Shown here piece by piece: positions 16,284 to 24,892 of a stretch of 64,000 nucleotides of DNA. The stretch spans positions 62,001 through 126,000 of the forward strand of contig JASHOQ010000097.1 in the NCBI GenBank assembly GCA_030041045.1, read 5' to 3'. The notes under the pieces were generated by a model, which searched no databases, was not told the DNA's origin, and worked only from the letters and a program-made list of their open reading frames with translations. Origin of the DNA: Acidobacteriaceae bacterium (lineage in GTDB: Bacteria; Acidobacteriota; Terriglobia; Terriglobales; Acidobacteriaceae). Every line of letters starts with the position of its first letter. Position 1 is the stretch's first letter. The position numbers and the translations under genes are program-made.

Positions 16284-19200
16284 TCAGAACTGAAAGGCAG
16301 CCTGGAGAAAAATGCGGCGCGCGGCCGAACCGGAGGAAAAAATGCCGCCGGCCAGGCTCGTGGATTGGCCGAACTTGGGATTGGATCCCGGAGCGACAGT
16401 TCCGTTCGGCGTGCCCAGATCGATGTCGTTGAAGAGATTCAGGGCCTGGGCGCTGAAAGTGAGCGTGTACTTGCGTCCGCTATTGGCGCCGCCGCCAAAC
16501 GGTCCGCCGCGGCCGCCTCCGCCCGGAGCGCCGAATGGTCCGCCAAATCCGCCGAATCCGCCGCCGCCGCGGCCGCCATGGCTGCCGCCACCCGGACCGC
16601 CCCCTGGCGGAGGACCGCCGCTGCCATTGCTTTCCGCCTTGGGCCCTATGCCGAATCCGCGCGTCACGCGCAGGTTGAACGCGACCGCCGGAGGCCCGTT
16701 GCCCAGGTTCGCGGGAATGATGGTTTCACCCGGCTGCGGATCGGTGTCGAAGCTGCCGTAGGACGTGTCCGCCACATCTCCGGCCGGCGACGCGGCGCTG
16801 GCCCAGGTGGGCCGATCCTGGCCGATGAAGTTGTCGCCGGTGAGGTCTTCGGCGGTGGCGATGTCGAACGGCCTGCCGGATTGCGCGATGAGGAACGGAT
16901 TGAAGACCAGTCCCCACGGGCCGGTGTAATTGCCCATGAAGAAGACCTGGTTGCGGGAGATGAACGTGGCGCGGCCGTAATCCTGCGCCAAATCGTAGGA
17001 GTTCGAAGCCGTCCCCGTGTCGGCGTTGGCCTTGTTCAGGTTGTAGAAGCCGGTCACGCTGAATCGCTGCGTGAAACGTGCGTTGAGGCTGAGAATGAAC
17101 TGGTCCTGCTTGTAGACCGCCTCAGGAAACGTTTCGTCGATGAGGCCGAGATCGGGGTACGGGCGCACGCCGGTGGGATCGACGCCATAAACATAAGTGC
17201 CGGGCAGGTAGGCGTTGGCGTCAATGGTGGCCACTTGGTGTACGCCCAGGGTGTGCAGATACGTGGCCGTGAGCGTGGACGATTTGGTGAGCTGCCGCTC
17301 CAGGCTCAGCCCCAGTTGCTCGTGCGTGGGCGAGTGGTAACGCGGGGCGATGGTGTCGATCTGTGGCAAATTGCCCGTCGCGCTGCAATTGGAGCCCTGC
17401 GGAATGGTGAGCACGCCCGCCTGCTCCGTGGCGGTGAAGCAATCGGGATTGTCGATGACGATCTGTTGCTGGCTGCCCGGCTTGCCGTTGTAGCGAATGG
17501 CCGACATGAGCGTGCCTATGCTCAGCCGGTCGAAGAAGAAGCCGTAGCCGCCGCGCAGCACCGTCTTGGGCGTTCCGCCCTTGCTGTGGCCGTCGAGCGC
17601 GTAGGCGAAGGCCGCGCGCGGACCCCAGTCGTCGTGGTCGGAGATGTGATTCTGCGACTCCCAGCGCACGCCGCCGGAGAGGGTGAGGTTCTTCGTCTTC
17701 TTCCAGTCGTCCTGAAAAAACAGCGCCGCGTCAAAGACGTTGCCCAGCGCGTTTTCGTTGCCGGTGTAGTAAGTGAGCTTGTTGGGGGCGTTGGTCGTGC
17801 CGCAGGCCTCGGCTGCGTCGCTGCCCGAGGGGCAGGCGATGCCGCTGGCCGCATCCATCGCACCCACGAAATCTTCTATGGAACCGAAGTTGAAGCTGCC
17901 GTTGAAATAGGTGTTGGTGGTATTGGCGTCGCGATTGTCGCGGACACGCGTGCCGAACTTGATGGCGTGCGCACCCGCCGTCATTGTGGTCAAATTCTGC
18001 AATTCCAGGTGATCGGTGTGATCGTTCTCCGCTTGACTGGTCGAGCCGCCGCTGACGAAGTAGCCGGGCACGGAGATATTCGGCGCCGTACTGAGCGGAG
18101 TCACCGTGGAAAGATCGCGCAGATACTGGAAGCGGGTTTCATTCACCATGCGATCGTTGATCACCTGCGAATCCTCGAGCTGGAAGGTGTGCTCGATGGT
18201 GTCGGAGTCCGTGGCCACCGTGGGCAGCGAGACCGAGCTGCCGCCGGAGCCGCCGAAACCGAAGCCGCTTTCGCCGAAGCTGTTGACCAGGTGATTGCGA
18301 TAGAACTGGTAGCGCAGGGTGAGCGTGTTCTTCTGCCCCAGCTGCAGGTCGATGCGGGGCGAAATGTTGGTGTGCGTGGCGGGGCTGAAGACGCTGCCCG
18401 AGAGCAGCGTCTGCGCAAAGTACCCGTTGGCGTCCAGGGCCGCGATCGTAGGCTGGTACACGCTGTCGTTCTGGTTGTTGCGCTGCTCGGCGCTGAAGAA
18501 ATACGAGGCGTGCTTGTTGATGGGGCCGCTCACCGTGCCGTTGTACTGCACGCTGTGATAGGAGGGAAGCACGGTGGTGAAGGGGTTGCCGCTGTTGAAG
18601 GCGTGGTCGTTGCCCTGGATAAAGGCGCGGCCGTGGAGCGTGTCGGTGCCCGGCTTGGTGAAGATTTCAATGCGACCATAGCCCAGCTTGTCGAACTCGG
18701 CCGAGAACGGATTCTGGTTGATGCGAATCTCGCGGATGGCCGACTTGGGCGGCAGCTCCCCGGCGGTGAACCCATCGATGTAAATCTGCCCGCCGTTCGG
18801 CCCCGCGGCCGGCCCGGCGAGCGCCTGCAGCTCGTTCGAGAGCTCGTCGGGATCGTCGGAGAGCGCGTCCAGATCCTTGCCCTTTATCACAATGGCGCTG
18901 GCGTTTTCACCCGCTTCCACGCTTACCTGCGGATTGCCTTCCTCCGAGACCACCACCTGCTGCTGCGTAACCTCGATGGCCATCTTGATGTCCACGATCC
19001 TGCTCTGCCCGGGATTGAGTGGAATGGGCGAGGAAACAAAGGGGGCAAAGCCCTGATAATCGGCCTCGATCACGTAACTGCCCGCAGGCAGGCCGCGCAC
19101 CTGGTAACCGCCGGCTGCGTCGGCCTTGGTGGCCTCCACGGGCTGGCCCGCCGCCGTGCTCACCTTGACCTGTGCGCCCGGAATCAAGGCGCCCGTGGGA

Positions 19201-19361
19201 TCGCTGATGTGCCCGCGCAGCGTGGCCGTGGCCGCAGGCTGCGCCGCTTGTGTGTTCGGCGCGGCCGGCGCGGCGGCCTGTCCTTCCGCAGCCAGCGCCC
19301 CGGCAAGGCTGAGCGCCAAAGCAATCGTCCAATGTGTCAAACCGTGCAATCGTGAATACAC
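16284..19361 (-). CDS. Oar-type TonB-dependent outer-membrane receptor
   Basis: A large outer-membrane receptor of about 1025 residues. After a signal peptide comes a carboxypeptidase-regulatory-like beta domain (T-L-R-G-H-I-S-D-P-T-G-A-L-I-P-G-A). A plug domain follows with I-Y-I-D-G-F-T-A and I-R-E-I-R-I-N-Q-N-P-F-S-A-E-F, then a long barrel ending in aromatic A-F-Q-F. This architecture is typical of the many acidobacterial receptors thought to import oligosaccharides or other large ligands; the ligand here is unknown. A very Gly/Pro-rich segment interrupts the barrel near its end (16500-16625). The frame runs up to a TTG at 19382; I prefer the GTG at 19361, which gives a clean signal peptide, but the start is uncertain. 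Confidence 0.88.
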   Translation of the reverse strand: MYSRLHGLTHWTIALALSLAGALAAEGQAAAPAAPNTQAAQPAATATLRGHISDPTGALIPGAQVKVSTAAGQPVEATKADAAGGYQVRGLPAGSYVIEADYQGFAPFVSSPIPLNPGQSRIVDIKMAIEVTQQQVVVSEEGNPQVSVEAGENASAIVIKGKDLDALSDDPDELSNELQALAGPAAGPNGGQIYIDGFTAGELPPKSAIREIRINQNPFSAEFDKLGYGRIEIFTKPGTDTLHGRAFIQGNDHAFNSGNPFTTVLPSYHSVQYNGTVSGPINKHASYFFSAEQRNNQNDSVYQPTIAALDANGYFAQTLLSGSVFSPATHTNISPRIDLQLGQKNTLTLRYQFYRNHLVNSFGESGFGFGGSGGSSVSLPTVATDSDTIEHTFQLEDSQVINDRMVNETRFQYLRDLSTVTPLSTAPNISVPGYFVSGGSTSQAENDHTDHLELQNLTTMTAGAHAIKFGTRVRDNRDANTTNTYFNGSFNFGSIEDFVGAMDAASGIACPSGSDAAEACGTTNAPNKLTYYTGNENALGNVFDAALFFQDDWKKTKNLTLSGGVRWESQNHISDHDDWGPRAAFAYALDGHSKGGTPKTVLRGGYGFFFDRLSIGTLMSAIRYNGKPGSQQQIVIDNPDCFTATEQAGVLTIPQGSNCSATGNLPQIDTIAPRYHSPTHEQLGLSLERQLTKSSTLTATYLHTLGVHQVATIDANAYLPGTYVYGVDPTGVRPYPDLGLIDETFPEAVYKQDQFILSLNARFTQRFSVTGFYNLNKANADTGTASNSYDLAQDYGRATFISRNQVFFMGNYTGPWGLVFNPFLIAQSGRPFDIATAEDLTGDNFIGQDRPTWASAASPAGDVADTSYGSFDTDPQPGETIIPANLGNGPPAVAFNLRVTRGFGIGPKAESNGSGGPPPGGGPGGGSHGGRGGGGFGGFGGPFGAPGGGGRGGPFGGGANSGRKYTLTFSAQALNLFNDIDLGTPNGTVAPGSNPKFGQSTSLAGGIFSSGSAARRIFLQAAFQF

Positions 19362-19397
19362 GTCTCTCTCACTTCTCCCCAAGTCAAATGTGGGTCT

Positions 19398-20588
19398 CTA
19401 TTGGGCGGCGGCGTCTTCCGGCGCATTCGCGTTCATGCTCCAGTTCGCCAGCAGATCCTGGCTGGCGGGCGCCTCGAGCAAAGGTTCAACCCCGGCGAGC
19501 AGCGTAATCGCCGTCACATCCGAGGAGCCCTGGGTGGAGACCAGCATCACCGCTTCGCCCTTCTGCAAATCGGAAAGATGAATGACATCGGCACGGTTCA
19601 GCATCTGCTGCGGATCGCCGCCGCGCTGCGCGCCCGCGCCGTTTCCCGCCCCGCTTTCTCCCTGCTGGGCGTTGCGTCCATTGGCCGCCTGCCCGCCATT
19701 GCCTTGTTGTCCGCCCGCTTGTCCCCCGGCTTGTCCCCCCGCGGGCCCATTGAGCCGCGCGGCCAGAAACTGCGCCATGCGATCGCTCAGCTTGCGCATC
19801 TGCACCTCGGCGCCCATGTGCACGGTGACGGGTTTCTTGGTGGCCAGATCTTTCACCACGATCGTCGAGGCCGCCGCGTCGATGGAAACGATAGTGCCGG
19901 AGATGTTGCGGAAGCCGCCGGAAACCACCGCATCGGCGGTCATCTCGGTTCCATCCGCATTCTTTTCGCCCCGCGCCCGCAACTGGTCTCCGGGTTGAAT
20001 GGCCGTAATCGGCGCGGCTTGCGCCTCTTCAAAGTTCACCGAGCCGGGCGCATAGCGTTTGAGAATGGTCGAGGGCGCGATATGAATCGTGACCGTTCGC
20101 GCCACAGGGCCGGCGCCGCTGGTCACAACAATGGCGCCGGCGGATGCATCGACGCTCTTCACCAGTCCGCCCACGCCGCGCTGCCACGCCTGCAACTCTT
20201 CCTGCTGCTTCTTTTGAACGTCCTCGGCCTTGATGGCGATCACGCGCAAGGCCTGCGGCGTGGCTGCGCTTGCGTTGGGATCGACATTGACGAGCACGCG
20301 ATCGCCCACCGCCAGCTCGCCGAACTGCATGGCGACGGCCGCGCTCAGATTGGTCTGCCCCGGCTCAATGCGCTCGAGCTGCGCCGTGGAAGGCACCTCG
20401 ACCTGGCGCGCGTCGCCTTGCGCCGGTTTCACCGTGATGGTGTCTCCGCTGATCGAGGAAATGGTGCCCAGGAAACGCGTAGCCGCTGCCTGCGCGCGTG
20501 CCTGAGGCGCCGCCGGCAACAGGCTCAGCAAGCTCAACAGCCCCGCTGCCGCCACCGCTTCCGTGCGCTTCCATCTCGTGCTCTTCAT
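19398..20588 (-). CDS. Secreted DUF5666-domain protein
   Basis: A 396-residue exported protein. The start is the ATG at 20588 with GAGG just upstream; the frame extends to 20819 without a usable site. Residues 1-33 form a signal peptide ending A-R-A-Q-A. The rest holds about three copies of the DUF5666 beta-barrel-like unit, each with a G-T-I-x-S-I or K-S-V-D core, V-T-V-type strands and G-D-x-L/V turns (F-L-G-T-I-S-S-I-S-G-D, L-V-K-S-V-D-A, I-S-G-T-I-V-S-I-D). A Gly/Gln/Asn-rich linker lies near residues 285-330. Function unknown. It ends 36 bases before the receptor start at 19361, so the two are probably co-transcribed. Confidence 0.82.
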   Translation of the reverse strand: MKSTRWKRTEAVAAAGLLSLLSLLPAAPQARAQAAATRFLGTISSISGDTITVKPAQGDARQVEVPSTAQLERIEPGQTNLSAAVAMQFGELAVGDRVLVNVDPNASAATPQALRVIAIKAEDVQKKQQEELQAWQRGVGGLVKSVDASAGAIVVTSGAGPVARTVTIHIAPSTILKRYAPGSVNFEEAQAAPITAIQPGDQLRARGEKNADGTEMTADAVVSGGFRNISGTIVSIDAAASTIVVKDLATKKPVTVHMGAEVQMRKLSDRMAQFLAARLNGPAGGQAGGQAGGQQGNGGQAANGRNAQQGESGAGNGAGAQRGGDPQQMLNRADVIHLSDLQKGEAVMLVSTQGSSDVTAITLLAGVEPLLEAPASQDLLANWSMNANAPEDAAAQ

Positions 20589-20839
20589 CCGATCCTCGTT
20601 CGTCCGGTCCCTGTTGCGCAAACTCCCGTGCGCGTAAGTCTCTCCGCCCTCGCGGAGAGCGTTCTCTTGTCTGGGTAGACGAACCAATACGCGAAAAGGT
20701 TGAAGGGGCTCGCGCGGTTGCGGCCTGAACCGGCAACGGCAGCACAAAGGCCCGTCTAAAGCCATGCAACGCATAGGCCTGCGCAAGACCCGATCCGGGA
20801 ACGCAAGCGTTCCGCGCACCGCAGAATGAGACGCGCGGT

Positions 20840-22531
20840 TTACTCTCTGAGTTCGGCCGTTTCAAGAAACGTGTATTTACCTGAAGGCGAGGGAATCACG
20901 TTGCTCAGCCGCTTGTTGTAAACCACAACGGTATCGAGATACCAGAGATTGATTGCGGGCAGATCGCGGGCAAGAATCTGCTGCGCCTCAACGTAATCGG
21001 CGCGGCGGCGATTCACGTCCGGGCTTTGGCTGGCGTCCGAGAGCAGCGCGTCGAGCTCGGGATTGGCATAGCGTCCGCGGTTGGCGCCGTTGGGCGGAAA
21101 GCGCGCCGAAGAAAAAACATAACTGAAAATGTCCGGCTGTTCGTTGCCGCCAATCCAGTAAAGCGAATACATCTGGAAGGCGCCGCGGACGACGTCGGAA
21201 TAGAAAGTGGCAAACTCATTGGAGCGCAGATCCAGCGCAATGCCCACGGCGGCGAGTTGCTGCTGCAGCACTGCGGCCAGCAGCCGCGCGCGCTCGTCGG
21301 TGCTGGTTTTCATGGTCAGTTGAAGGCGAATGCCGTTGGCGCCGCGCCTGTAGCCGGCCGCGTCAAGCAATTGCTCAGCGCGCGCCGGGTCATAGTCGTA
21401 GTGTTCCACATCGCCGGTCCAGGCCCAGTGGGTCGAAGGCAGAAGGCTCAGGGCGACGTGCGCATGGCCGCGCCACAGGGTGCGAATGATGAGATTCCGG
21501 TCGATGGCACAAGCGATGGCCTGGCGCACGCGCACGTCCTTCAAGACGGGATCGCGCGTATTGAAGGCCAGGTACTGAATCTCGGTTCCGCTGGTGTCAT
21601 CCACCACAAGATTGGCGCGCTTGGCGAGAACGGGGAGCGCATCCATGGGCAGGGAATTGACCTCCACATCGCCCGAGCCCTTTTCAAGCTCCAGCGATTC
21701 GGTGATCGCATCCGGAATCACGGCGAAGCGCACGCGCTCGATCTTCGGCTCAATGGACCAGCTCAGGGGATTGCGCTCCACCACCACGTCCTGGTCGATG
21801 CGCTGGCGGACGAAACGGAACGGCCCGGTGCCGGCGGGGTCGCGCCAGAACTCGCGCCCGCTGCCGTAGGGAACAATGCCGATGGCGCCGGTAGAGAGAT
21901 TGGTCAGCAGAAAATTGTCGGGATACTTCAAATGAAAAACGACTGTGCTCGCGTCGCGCGCCTCAACTGAATCGACAGAGGCGTAGGACGCGGCCTTGGG
22001 CGAGATCACCTCTCCGTTGCGCCCCTTGCCGCCTGCAATCCCCCCAGCCACTCCCATTGACTCGATGGTCCACACCACGTCGCGCGCGGTGAGCGGCTGG
22101 CCGTTGGAGAAGCGGACGCCGTCGCGCAGGTGAAAGATCCACGTGCGCGCGTCGGGCTGCTCCCAGCTCGAGGCCAGCGCCGGCATGAAATGAAACTGCG
22201 CATCGCGCTGCACGAGCCCGTCGAAGAGCAGCTCGTCGATGTGCTCGGAGGGCTCATCGGTGCCCACCCGGGGATCGAGATTCGCGGGGCTGCTCTGGAT
22301 GAGAAAGACGACCGTGTGCGCATCGCGCGGCGCCGAGCGGCAGCCGGCTAGCAGAAGGGAAGCGGCAAGCAGAAAAGACAAGCCGGGTGCCCCCGCGCCT
22401 GCCCTGATCCTGTCGAAGGGTCTCGCTTCTGAGGCCGGAAAGAGTGCGAATGCGGGTGCCCCCGGTCCCTCGCTCTTGGGGACCGGGGAAAGCAAGAATC
22501 TTCTGCGCCAAACGCGCGCCAGGCTACACAT
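20840..22531 (-). CDS. ABC transporter solute-binding lipoprotein, family 5
   Basis: A peptide/nickel-type (family 5) extracellular solute-binding protein, 563 residues. The mature part shows the usual blocks: S-S-P-A-N-L-D-P-R-V-G-T, L-F-D-G-L-V, W-I-F-H-L-R-D-G-V-R-F-S-N-G and T-A-R-D-V-V-W-T-I. The lipobox L-L-L-A-G-C puts it on the outer face of the inner membrane. The ATG at 22531 overlaps the anmK stop by 8 bases, so it is translated with the peptidoglycan-recycling genes; uptake of murein peptides (as with MppA) is a plausible but unproven role. No permease or ATPase genes lie next to it. The signal region is unusually long (about 63 residues) because palindromic repeat DNA lies between its two hydrophobic parts. 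Confidence 0.88.
   Translation of the reverse strand: MCSLARVWRRRFLLSPVPKSEGPGAPAFALFPASEARPFDRIRAGAGAPGLSFLLAASLLLAGCRSAPRDAHTVVFLIQSSPANLDPRVGTDEPSEHIDELLFDGLVQRDAQFHFMPALASSWEQPDARTWIFHLRDGVRFSNGQPLTARDVVWTIESMGVAGGIAGGKGRNGEVISPKAASYASVDSVEARDASTVVFHLKYPDNFLLTNLSTGAIGIVPYGSGREFWRDPAGTGPFRFVRQRIDQDVVVERNPLSWSIEPKIERVRFAVIPDAITESLELEKGSGDVEVNSLPMDALPVLAKRANLVVDDTSGTEIQYLAFNTRDPVLKDVRVRQAIACAIDRNLIIRTLWRGHAHVALSLLPSTHWAWTGDVEHYDYDPARAEQLLDAAGYRRGANGIRLQLTMKTSTDERARLLAAVLQQQLAAVGIALDLRSNEFATFYSDVVRGAFQMYSLYWIGGNEQPDIFSYVFSSARFPPNGANRGRYANPELDALLSDASQSPDVNRRRADYVEAQQILARDLPAINLWYLDTVVVYNKRLSNVIPSPSGKYTFLETAELRE
22387..22491. repeat. Palindromic repeats within the solute-binding protein signal region
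   Basis: Two elements lie in frame in the 5' part of the solute-binding gene: a CCTGATCCTGTCGAAGG-like piece near 22403, and a hairpin formed by CCCCGGTCCC (22460-22469) and GGGACCGGGG (22479-22488). Both sit between G-G-G-T-G-C-C-C-C boxes. The hairpin belongs to the same family as 49459 and 51267. Confidence 0.7.
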
Positions 22532-23747
22532 ACGTCACCTGGCCCAGCACCACAGCGCGCCGGGCGCCTGTGGCGGAGGGTAGGTTGCCGGCACGGTGAT
22601 GCCAGGTTTGCCAGGCGAGCAGCGCAAAGGCCGCTGCCTCCTTGGCTTCGGCGGGCAAGCCGAAGGATGCGCTTGTCGCCAGCGTGCAACCCAGGGGCGC
22701 AAGCCGTTCCTTGAGCATCGTCATCAGTGTGCGATTGCGCGCCCCGCCTCCGGAAACGATGAAATCCACGGCGCGCCCCTTCATGCGCGGCGCAACAAAC
22801 CCTCCAAAGCTTTGCGCGATGCTCTCGGCGGTGAGCGCCGTCGCCGTGGCCAGCGCGTCTTCGCCGCGCGCGCTGTGCTTGCGGCAACTTTGCAGAAACT
22901 CAGCGGCGTAAGCCTGCCCGAACTGCTCGCGCCCGGCGGTGCGCGGCGGCTTGCGCCGGAAGTAGGGGTTGCCGAGCGCCTGCGCCAGCACCGGCCGGAG
23001 TACGGTGCCCCTGGCCGCAAGGGCTCCGTCCTTGTCGTAAGCGCGGCCGAAGAGCTCGGCAGCGAGCCAATCGATAATCATGTTGCCCGGACCGGTATCG
23101 AAGGCAAGCACTGCGTCCGGCGGCGCTGCGGCGGGAATTGCGGTGAGATTCGCGATGCCGCCGATGTTCTGCAGCACGCGGCCGCGCGTGGGATGCGCGA
23201 ACAGCACATAGTCGAGCAACGGCACCAGCGGCGCGCCCTCGCCGCCGGCCAGCACATCGGCGGGACGAAAATTCGCCACTACGGGCACGCCCAGCTGCGA
23301 GGCAATCACCTGCGCTTCGCCCGCCTGCCAGGTGCAGGCAAAACTTCGGCCTGCATAGGAATCCGGAATCGGCTGGTGATAGAGCGTCTGCCCGTGACAG
23401 CCGATGAGATCGACTTTCAGCTTGTGATGCTCGAGGGTCTTCTCGACGGCTTCCGCGTAGGCGATGCCCAGCCGCCAATGGAGCCGCGCGAGCTCAGGCG
23501 TGGACGTGGAGTTGGCGTTCATGGCCGCGAGAATGCGTGCGCGCAGTTTCTCAGGAAAGGCGAAGTGCTGGTGCGCAATCAGCGCCAGTCTCGGTAGAGT
23601 CGGATGCCCCACCCTCACCGCGCTTTTGCTTTTGCGGTTAGGGTGGGGTTGCGCAATCCGTACCACGGCCACGTCGATCCCGTCGGCCGAGGTGCCGCTC
23701 ATCATGCCGGCGACGGTCAAAGTCTGTTTCCGGGCCTCCGGCTTCAT
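22524..23747 (-). CDS. anmK: Anhydro-N-acetylmuramic acid kinase
   Basis: AnmK cleaves and phosphorylates 1,6-anhydro-MurNAc to MurNAc 6-phosphate in cell-wall recycling. The protein has 407 residues, slightly longer than usual. The N-terminal ATP-site block M-S-G-T-S-A-D-G-I-D-V-A is present, as are L-I-G-C-H-G-Q-T-L-Y-H, N-I-G-G-I-A-N-L, D-T-G-P-G-N-M-I-I-D and a late V-S-G-G-G-A-R-N. The start overlaps nagZ by 4 bases (ATGA). This is the correct pathway order, since NagZ releases the substrate of AnmK. A palindromic element adds about 15 residues (roughly 34-50) in a variable region after the first strands. Family assignment is secure. Confidence 0.95.
   Translation of the reverse strand: MKPEARKQTLTVAGMMSGTSADGIDVAVVRIAQPHPNRKSKSAVRVGHPTLPRLALIAHQHFAFPEKLRARILAAMNANSTSTPELARLHWRLGIAYAEAVEKTLEHHKLKVDLIGCHGQTLYHQPIPDSYAGRSFACTWQAGEAQVIASQLGVPVVANFRPADVLAGGEGAPLVPLLDYVLFAHPTRGRVLQNIGGIANLTAIPAAAPPDAVLAFDTGPGNMIIDWLAAELFGRAYDKDGALAARGTVLRPVLAQALGNPYFRRKPPRTAGREQFGQAYAAEFLQSCRKHSARGEDALATATALTAESIAQSFGGFVAPRMKGRAVDFIVSGGGARNRTLMTMLKERLAPLGCTLATSASFGLPAEAKEAAAFALLAWQTWHHRAGNLPSATGARRAVVLGQVTYV
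23605..23649. repeat. In-frame palindrome inside anmK
   Basis: CCCCACCCT (23607-23615) and AGGGTGGGG (23640-23648) form a perfect 9-bp stem. The loop contains CGCTTTTGCTTTTGCGG, which can itself pair weakly. It begins with the same G-A-T-G-C-C-C-C box as the element at 51267. It is translated as part of AnmK. Confidence 0.7.
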
Positions 23748-24889
23748 GCCGAGCCCACCAGGGTGACCGGCATGGCGGTTTTGGGTGTGTCGATGCCCGG
23801 CTCGAGCTGGGCGATCTTTTCGCCGAAGCGCAGCACGCGCGCACGCAGCGCCTCAAATTGTTTTTCTGAAAGCGCAGGCGCGATGGGCGCGCGGAACACG
23901 CGTGCCTTTTTCCGCTTCGTCTCCGCCGCCCGTTCAAAGAGAAGCTTTCGAAACGCGGCCGAACGCTCGCCCTCCGTGACCAGGGCCTCATACGACTCGA
24001 TGATGGGTTCGGCGTGGTGGCAGACTTCCACGAGATCCGATCCCACGCGCACCGCGGCCACGGCCGCCTGCTGGATGGGCATGAACTTGAGCACGCCGCC
24101 CATCTCGAGATCGTCCGAAAGAATGATGCCGCGATAGCCGATCCGCTTTCTCAGGATGGTTTCGATCCAGAACTTGGAGACGCTGGCCGGCTGCGAAGGA
24201 TCGGCCGTCAGCGGATAGGCCGCGTGATTGATCATCACGATGGGCATCTCGGCCGTGAGCGCGCGATACGGCTCCAGATCCTCCTGCCACATGTCCTGCC
24301 AGCTGCGGCGGATGGCCGGCGTTTCAAGATGTGAATCGCGCGTTCCCCCGCCCAGGCCGGGAAAGTGCTTGCCGCAGCCGATCGCCCCTTTTTCTTTGAG
24401 CCCGCGCAGAAAGGCGCGCGCGTATTCGACCACATCCGCGGCCGCGGGCGCGGCGCAGCGCGTCTGCATCACCTCGGCCGATTCCGGCAGGCCGAGATCG
24501 ACCATGGGGGCGAGCGCCGTGTTGAAGCCGAAGGCGCGCACCGCCTGCGCAATCAACGCGCCGTGCTCGCGCGCCAGATCGTTGTTTCCCGTTTCTTTTT
24601 GGGCGAAGCCGACGGCCTGCGCGGAAGGAATGGGCGCAAGGGCTTCGCCGAGCCGGTTCACGGTGCCGCCCTCCACGTCCACAAAGCGGGTTGCGTTGGC
24701 GGTGCAAAACGAAGTGGCTTCGTCGAGCAGCGCCCGCGTCTGCCGCGCGTTGGCAATGTTTCTGCGGTAGAGAATGATGCCTGCGGGCCGGATGAGGCGG
24801 AGCCACGCGCGCTCCATGGCGCTCAATTCTTTTTGGGCCAGTCCCACCACCAGCAAACTGCCCGCAGCCTGGCGCACGCTTTTCGTCAT
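23744..24889 (-). CDS. nagZ: Beta-N-acetylhexosaminidase, glycoside hydrolase family 3
   Basis: NagZ removes GlcNAc from GlcNAc-anhydroMurNAc peptides during peptidoglycan recycling. It has 381 residues and no signal peptide, so it is cytoplasmic as usual. The GH3 NagZ signature is clear: C-G-K-H-F-P-G-L-G at residues 172-180, D-S-H at 185-187 (the general-acid His loop), V-M-I-N-H-A-A-Y-P, and I-L-S-D-D-L-E-M-G-G with the nucleophile within D259-D260. D71-V-E-G-G lies where related enzymes have D-Q-E-G-G. It starts 3 bases after the mutS stop and overlaps anmK by 4 bases. Confidence 0.93.
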   Translation of the reverse strand: MTKSVRQAAGSLLVVGLAQKELSAMERAWLRLIRPAGIILYRRNIANARQTRALLDEATSFCTANATRFVDVEGGTVNRLGEALAPIPSAQAVGFAQKETGNNDLAREHGALIAQAVRAFGFNTALAPMVDLGLPESAEVMQTRCAAPAAADVVEYARAFLRGLKEKGAIGCGKHFPGLGGGTRDSHLETPAIRRSWQDMWQEDLEPYRALTAEMPIVMINHAAYPLTADPSQPASVSKFWIETILRKRIGYRGIILSDDLEMGGVLKFMPIQQAAVAAVRVGSDLVEVCHHAEPIIESYEALVTEGERSAAFRKLLFERAAETKRKKARVFRAPIAPALSEKQFEALRARVLRFGEKIAQLEPGIDTPKTAMPVTLVGSA

Positions 24890-24892
24890 TGC

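Noticed and set aside
16218-19355. A 1045-codon plus-strand frame
   Set aside because: It lies exactly opposite the TonB receptor, whose motifs and composition are clear. The frame shows the Val/Arg/Gly/His excess typical of antisense reading in high-GC DNA.
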